In this document: positions 60,779 to 64,000 of the stretch, piece after piece
Position numbering within the stretch: position 1 is the first letter of the stretch
Layout of the letters: the number at the start of each line of letters is the position of its first letter
Source: Sulfurimonas gotlandica GD1
GTDB lineage: Bacteria > Campylobacterota > Campylobacteria > Campylobacterales > Sulfurimonadaceae
Length of the DNA: 64,000 nucleotides
Assembly (NCBI RefSeq): GCF_000242915.1
Contig: NZ_AFRZ01000001.1
Location: 1,364,001-1,428,000, forward strand
Reading direction: 5' to 3'
The notes under the pieces: generated by a model
The model's database searches: none
What the model was told of the DNA's origin: nothing
What the model saw: only the letters and a program-made list of their open reading frames with translations
Position numbers and translations under genes: made by a program

Positions 60779-61642
60779 TTAATTCTTTTTATTTATAAAA
60801 TAAACGGCAATAAGGCTAAGTGAGCCACCGATAAGTATGTGGGACTGTATACTCTCTCCTAAGACAGCCCAAGCTACTAGAAGAGAGAATATTGGAACTA
60901 AAAACATAAACGAACTTGTTTTTTGGCTACCTAATTTTGCAGATGCTACAAAGAAAATAGTAGTGGCAATAGTTTGTCCTAGAACAGCTAAGTAAATCAT
61001 AGCAATCCAGAATTTTATTCCTTGATCAAAGACACTCATCAAGTCACTGTTGAGTGCATATATTAACGATGCAATTGTTGCTACTACAGATATGTAAAAA
61101 CTATAGTGTACAGGGTGAATATGCTTGTTTGAGTATTGTGAGAGTAGAGTAACTCCAGCCCAGATAATAGCACATATAACAAAGTATATATTTGAGCTAT
61201 TTAGAAATATACTAAAATCATTTAGCTCTAAGATAATGACCCCGCCAATCAAACCAATTATCAGCCCAATGTATTGAGAAGTAAATAATTTAGTTTTAAA
61301 AATAATGGCAACCAATAAAAAAGTCATCAGAGGTGCCAGTGTTGTAATAATTACCCCGCCATTTCCCGCAAACCCATACTTTACACCCAAGAATGAGAAT
61401 ATCATAAAGGATATATTTAAAACAGAGCTAGATGCTACAAAGCTCAAACTGGATTTGTTGAGAGTTAGCGGTATTTTCATAAAATATAAAATAGGAAGAA
61501 AGGAGATGCTCATAAGAAAAAAACGCCAAAAAATTATGATCTCTATTGATGTGTCGTAAGTAAGAATTTTTAAAGCACTCCAGCCTCCGCCCCATAAAAA
61601 CATTGCCAAAATAAGAAGGTAGGTAAAGTGTGAGTTTTTCAA
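60779..61642 (-). CDS. EamA/DMT-family transporter
   Basis: A 287-aa protein with ten membrane helices in two EamA repeats; the first has FLWGGGWSALKIL and GFAGNGGVIITTLAPLMTFLLV, the second AIIWAGVTLLSQYSNK and FMFLVPIFSLLVAWAVLGES. DMT transporters export small metabolites; the substrate cannot be told. The start is a TTG (KNSHFTYLL follows) with a weak ribosome site. Confidence 0.87.
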   Translation of the reverse strand: MKNSHFTYLLILAMFLWGGGWSALKILTYDTSIEIIIFWRFFLMSISFLPILYFMKIPLTLNKSSLSFVASSSVLNISFMIFSFLGVKYGFAGNGGVIITTLAPLMTFLLVAIIFKTKLFTSQYIGLIIGLIGGVIILELNDFSIFLNSSNIYFVICAIIWAGVTLLSQYSNKHIHPVHYSFYISVVATIASLIYALNSDLMSVFDQGIKFWIAMIYLAVLGQTIATTIFFVASAKLGSQKTSSFMFLVPIFSLLVAWAVLGESIQSHILIGGSLSLIAVYFINKKN

Positions 61643-61721
61643 AGTTTAGTCTTTTGCAATATTTTGCTATTTTCTTGGCATTATAGCTTAAATCATTTCA
61701 CTTTTTTAGGTAATATACTCT

Positions 61722-62144
61722 ATGAGTTATACTAAATGGTTCGATGCCCATGCGTTTAAGCATAAAAAAATTATAGATAAATTAGTAGAATCAGATTACT
61801 CAAAAGAAGAGATAGTTGAGTATTTTGATTTTGATAACATGGTAGAAAAAGAGTTGGATTTTTGTCCTCTTTATAAAGATAATAAAAAATGTCATAACAT
61901 GGAGAAGTTAAATTGTTATACATGTGCTTGTCCAAACTTTAGATTTAATGACGATGGACTAGGAACATATAATGAGTTTAAAATATTAAGCACGTGTGAT
62001 ATAGACAATGGTGAAGAGTTTGCAGGTAAAGGCGTTATTCACCAAGACTGCTCATCATGCACTGTTCCACACCATAAAGCCTATGCTCTAAAAAACTTCT
62101 CTCTAAATTGGTTAGAGATGATGAAAAATTGTAAACCCAAATAA
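61722..62144 (+). CDS. Cysteine-rich small-domain protein
   Basis: A 140-aa soluble protein with nine cysteines. The pattern CPLYKDNKKCHNMEKLNCYT followed by CACPNFRF fits the Cys-rich small domain family, sometimes encoded near cobalamin genes in other bacteria; metal or Fe-S binding is likely. Two more cysteine pairs are in QDCSSCTVPHH. It precedes the Sel1 gene by 11 nt. Confidence 0.75.
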   Translation: MSYTKWFDAHAFKHKKIIDKLVESDYSKEEIVEYFDFDNMVEKELDFCPLYKDNKKCHNMEKLNCYTCACPNFRFNDDGLGTYNEFKILSTCDIDNGEEFAGKGVIHQDCSSCTVPHHKAYALKNFSLNWLEMMKNCKPK

Positions 62145-62155
62145 GAAGGATTCTA

Positions 62156-62860
62156 ATGTTTAAGTATATATTATCTCTGTTGTTGTTAATGTCAGTATCA
62201 TTATTTGCAGATACTAAAGAAGCTCTTGAAGCTTTTAAGAAAAAAGATTATGAGAAAGCATTTAAGTTATATGAAAAGAGTGCTATAGCTGGTGATACAA
62301 CAGCTCAAAACGCTCTTAGTTATTTGTACTTAAACGGTATTGGAGTGCTTAAAGATACAAAAAAAGGTATAAACTGGCTAGAGAAAGCTGCTAATAGTTC
62401 AGATGCCAGAGCACAAAATGATTTGGGTATGATGTACTTAACAGGACAGAATGTTGCTCAGGATTCTAAGAATGCATTCAAATGGCTTAAAAAGGCCTCA
62501 GATGCAAAGAATCAAAATGCTCAGTATAATTTGGCACTTATGTATTACAGAGGTGATGGGGCAGATCAGAACGTTACGAGAGCATCTGAACTCTTAGAAG
62601 ATTCTGCACTTCAAGGCAATGAACAAGCCATTAAAAATATAGGTCTTGTTTATATGCAACTTCTTAAATTTGATAAAGCTGCAGAGTGGTTAGAAAAAAA
62701 TGCACAGATGGGTGATGAAAGAGCATATTATTTGTTAGCAGAGATTTATTGTACAAATGAGAATTTTGAAAAAGCAAAAAAATGGGCAAAGAAATCTAAA
62801 GACAGTGGAAATAAAGATGCTGAGCTTCTCTGGCTTAAGTATAATCTAGAAAAATATTAA
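62156..62860 (+). CDS. Exported Sel1-repeat protein
   Basis: A 234-aa periplasmic protein: signal peptide (MFKYILSLLLLMSVSLFA) and about five Sel1-like (TPR-type) repeats, each resembling AQNALSYLYLNGIGVLKDTK and ending in W.EKAA. Sel1 proteins act as scaffolds in signalling or envelope stress; in campylobacterotes they form the Hcp family. Ribosome site AAGGA precedes the ATG. Confidence 0.87.
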   Translation: MFKYILSLLLLMSVSLFADTKEALEAFKKKDYEKAFKLYEKSAIAGDTTAQNALSYLYLNGIGVLKDTKKGINWLEKAANSSDARAQNDLGMMYLTGQNVAQDSKNAFKWLKKASDAKNQNAQYNLALMYYRGDGADQNVTRASELLEDSALQGNEQAIKNIGLVYMQLLKFDKAAEWLEKNAQMGDERAYYLLAEIYCTNENFEKAKKWAKKSKDSGNKDAELLWLKYNLEKY

Positions 62861-62888
62861 TTATTTGAAGAGATATTATATGTATACT

Positions 62889-62915
62889 AAAATCAGAATT
62901 ATAAATTCTGATTTT
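62889..62915 (+). terminator. Strong terminator after the Sel1 gene
   Basis: AAAATCAGAATT-ATA-AATTCTGATTTT is a perfect 12-bp hairpin ending in TTTTG, between the convergent Sel1 and response-regulator genes. Usable in both directions. Confidence 0.8.
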
Positions 62916-62997
62916 GTACAATATGTTTGTGAATCAAGGAGATATTAAAAAGTCTCAACAGTAATTATAATCTAAGACTTTGTCATATTTAGTCAGT

Positions 62998-63690
62998 TTA
63001 CTTAAGCACTATCTTGTAACCTAAGCCATATTCATTTTGTATTAGGTTCTCTGGTAACTTGGCTCTAAGACGTTTTATAAATGATGTTACAGAGTACTCA
63101 GAGAACTCTTTTTCTCCTTGTTCTCCATAGATATGGTAAAAGATATTTTCAGCTGTAAAGGCATGATTTGTTTTAGAACATAGTAGTTTAAACAGCATCA
63201 GTTCTTTTTCTTTTAAAGATATTTGTTTTTCAGAATTCCACAGAGTAGAAGACGCTTTATCCCAAAAAATTTCATGACTTAGGTAAATTCTTTTTTTAGA
63301 ACTTCTTAGTTTATCAACAAGAGATATTAAAACATCTTTTAACTTTTGTGAGTTAATAGGCTTTATGAGATAAGTAACAAGTTTAAGCTCTATTGCCTGA
63401 AGAAGTTTCTCTTGTTCAGAGTGTGCACTCATAATGATTATATCAGTTTCACTGTCACGCTCTCTGATGCGTTTAATCATAGATAGCCCATCTAAATTTG
63501 GCATATTTATATCGCTTAGAATAATGTCAGGTCTTTTTTCTAAGTACTGTATGTATCCCTCATGTCCACATTTTGCGACGTATACTTTTTTAAAAAATAA
63601 CTGTAAATATTCTTGAAGATATTCTCTAAGTTCTGATTCGTCTTCGGTTATGAGAATTGAAATATCTTCAATTAATTCATTACTTTTCAT
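62998..63690 (-). CDS. OmpR-family response regulator
   Basis: A 230-aa two-domain regulator. The receiver domain holds Asp60 (ILSDINMPNLDG), Ser/Thr in IIIMSAHS and Lys in YLIKPIN. The C-terminal winged-helix domain (about 140-230) ends EFSEYSVTSFIKRLRAKLPE..YGLGYKIVL. It overlaps the downstream part of the kinase gene by 11 nt, so the two form a two-component pair. Confidence 0.92.
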   Translation of the reverse strand: MKSNELIEDISILITEDESELREYLQEYLQLFFKKVYVAKCGHEGYIQYLEKRPDIILSDINMPNLDGLSMIKRIRERDSETDIIIMSAHSEQEKLLQAIELKLVTYLIKPINSQKLKDVLISLVDKLRSSKKRIYLSHEIFWDKASSTLWNSEKQISLKEKELMLFKLLCSKTNHAFTAENIFYHIYGEQGEKEFSEYSVTSFIKRLRAKLPENLIQNEYGLGYKIVLK

Positions 63691-64000
63691 TCTTCATCCT
63701 TATTGTAAATGTTGCACCATATTCGTTGTTATAAGCGCTAAGTAAGCCACCCATATTGTCTTCAATAATCATTTTTGCAATGTGTAGACCTAGCCCTGTT
63801 CCAATTGATTGATGTTTAGTTGTGAAGTATGGATTAAAAATCTTTGGCAGAATATCTACATCTATTCCACCGGCATTATCGCTAATAGATAAAATAGAAT
63901 CATCTTCATCTCTTTGCATGGAAATATCTATTTTTATATCAGGAATAGCTCTAATTTCTCTAATATCATATATATTAGATAAAATGGAAACTATTACTTG
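63680..64000 (-). CDS. Sensor histidine kinase, C-terminal part (partial)
   Basis: About 106 C-terminal residues are visible; the frame is open to the right edge, so the sensor and HisKA domains lie beyond. The HATPase domain shows the N-box region (VSILSNIYD), the G1 box DNAGGID and G2 box GTGLGLHIAK, close in style to the kinase at 13858-15414. Partner of the response regulator that follows it. Confidence 0.88.
   Translation of the reverse strand, partial: QVIVSILSNIYDIREIRAIPDIKIDISMQRDEDDSILSISDNAGGIDVDILPKIFNPYFTTKHQSIGTGLGLHIAKMIIEDNMGGLLSAYNNEYGATFTIRMKNEK

Noticed and set aside
1-64000. Prophage, insertion sequence, integron or CRISPR
   Set aside because: No transposase, integrase, phage structural gene or regular direct-repeat array was seen anywhere in the window.

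Overview
The window is AT-rich, densely coded chromosomal DNA of a Campylobacterota (epsilonproteobacterial) species, most likely Sulfurimonas or a close relative. This rests on gene content and order: fliQ-murB, recA followed by eno and an FtsB-like gene, a futalosine-pathway mqnD, a TIGR04219-type outer membrane barrel, a flavoprotein of the sulfide:quinone oxidoreductase superfamily, and many tight overlaps (ATGA, TAATG). I saw no rRNA, tRNA, CRISPR array or insertion sequence. The species assignment is inference.

Layout. 1-709 is the start of a membrane sensor protein that runs off the left edge. 773-11826 (minus strand) is one cobalamin locus: btuB, btuF, cobT, cobU, cobS, cobC, btuD, btuC, bluB, an APH-fold kinase, a cobD-like decarboxylase and cobQ. 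It covers uptake, nucleotide-loop assembly and the aminopropanol branch. Its 345-nt leader has no canonical B12 riboswitch. Instead it holds a 50-codon ORF whose stop codon lies inside a hairpin that covers the btuB ribosome binding site. 12172-15414 holds a response regulator with a c-di-GMP phosphodiesterase domain, convergent with a sensor kinase carrying a CxxCH haem motif. 15476-29240 is housekeeping: an RqcH/NFACT protein, cdsA, dxr, a 41-aa membrane protein, tsaD, tpx, an outer membrane barrel, a DUF4405/EF-hand pair, murB, fliQ, mqnD, recA, eno, an FtsB-like gene, an AMIN protein and a SYLF protein.

29303-56767 is the most notable region: a polyketide-type lipid and pigment cluster of the aryl polyene/dialkylresorcinol (flexirubin) kind known from Bacteroidetes. 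It encodes an aromatic amino acid ammonia-lyase, an acyl/aryl ligase, three ACPs, three cysteine-containing ketosynthases with two chain-length-factor-like partners, one ketoreductase, two hot-dog dehydratases, DarA and DarB, a BtrH-domain protein, an ABC-2 exporter, an MMPL exporter with a LolA-like carrier, acyl- and glycosyltransferases, a B12-binding radical SAM enzyme and a CrtI-like FAD enzyme. The cluster is split at 50271-54430 by other genes: two lipoproteins, a methyltransferase, and a caspase-fold lipoprotein paired with an LPP20/DUF4384 protein.

56915-64000 holds MgtE and a CNNM/CorC-type protein (both Mg2+/ion related), an SQR-like flavoprotein lacking one conserved cysteine, an EamA transporter, a Cys-rich small protein, a Sel1-repeat protein, and an OmpR-type response regulator with the C-terminus of its kinase at the right edge.

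A possible functional link is that the radical SAM enzyme of the pigment cluster has a B12-binding domain and the same window carries a B12 assembly and uptake locus. A window-wide sequence oddity is strong, strand-symmetric over-representation of the hexamer AGATGC/GCATCT.
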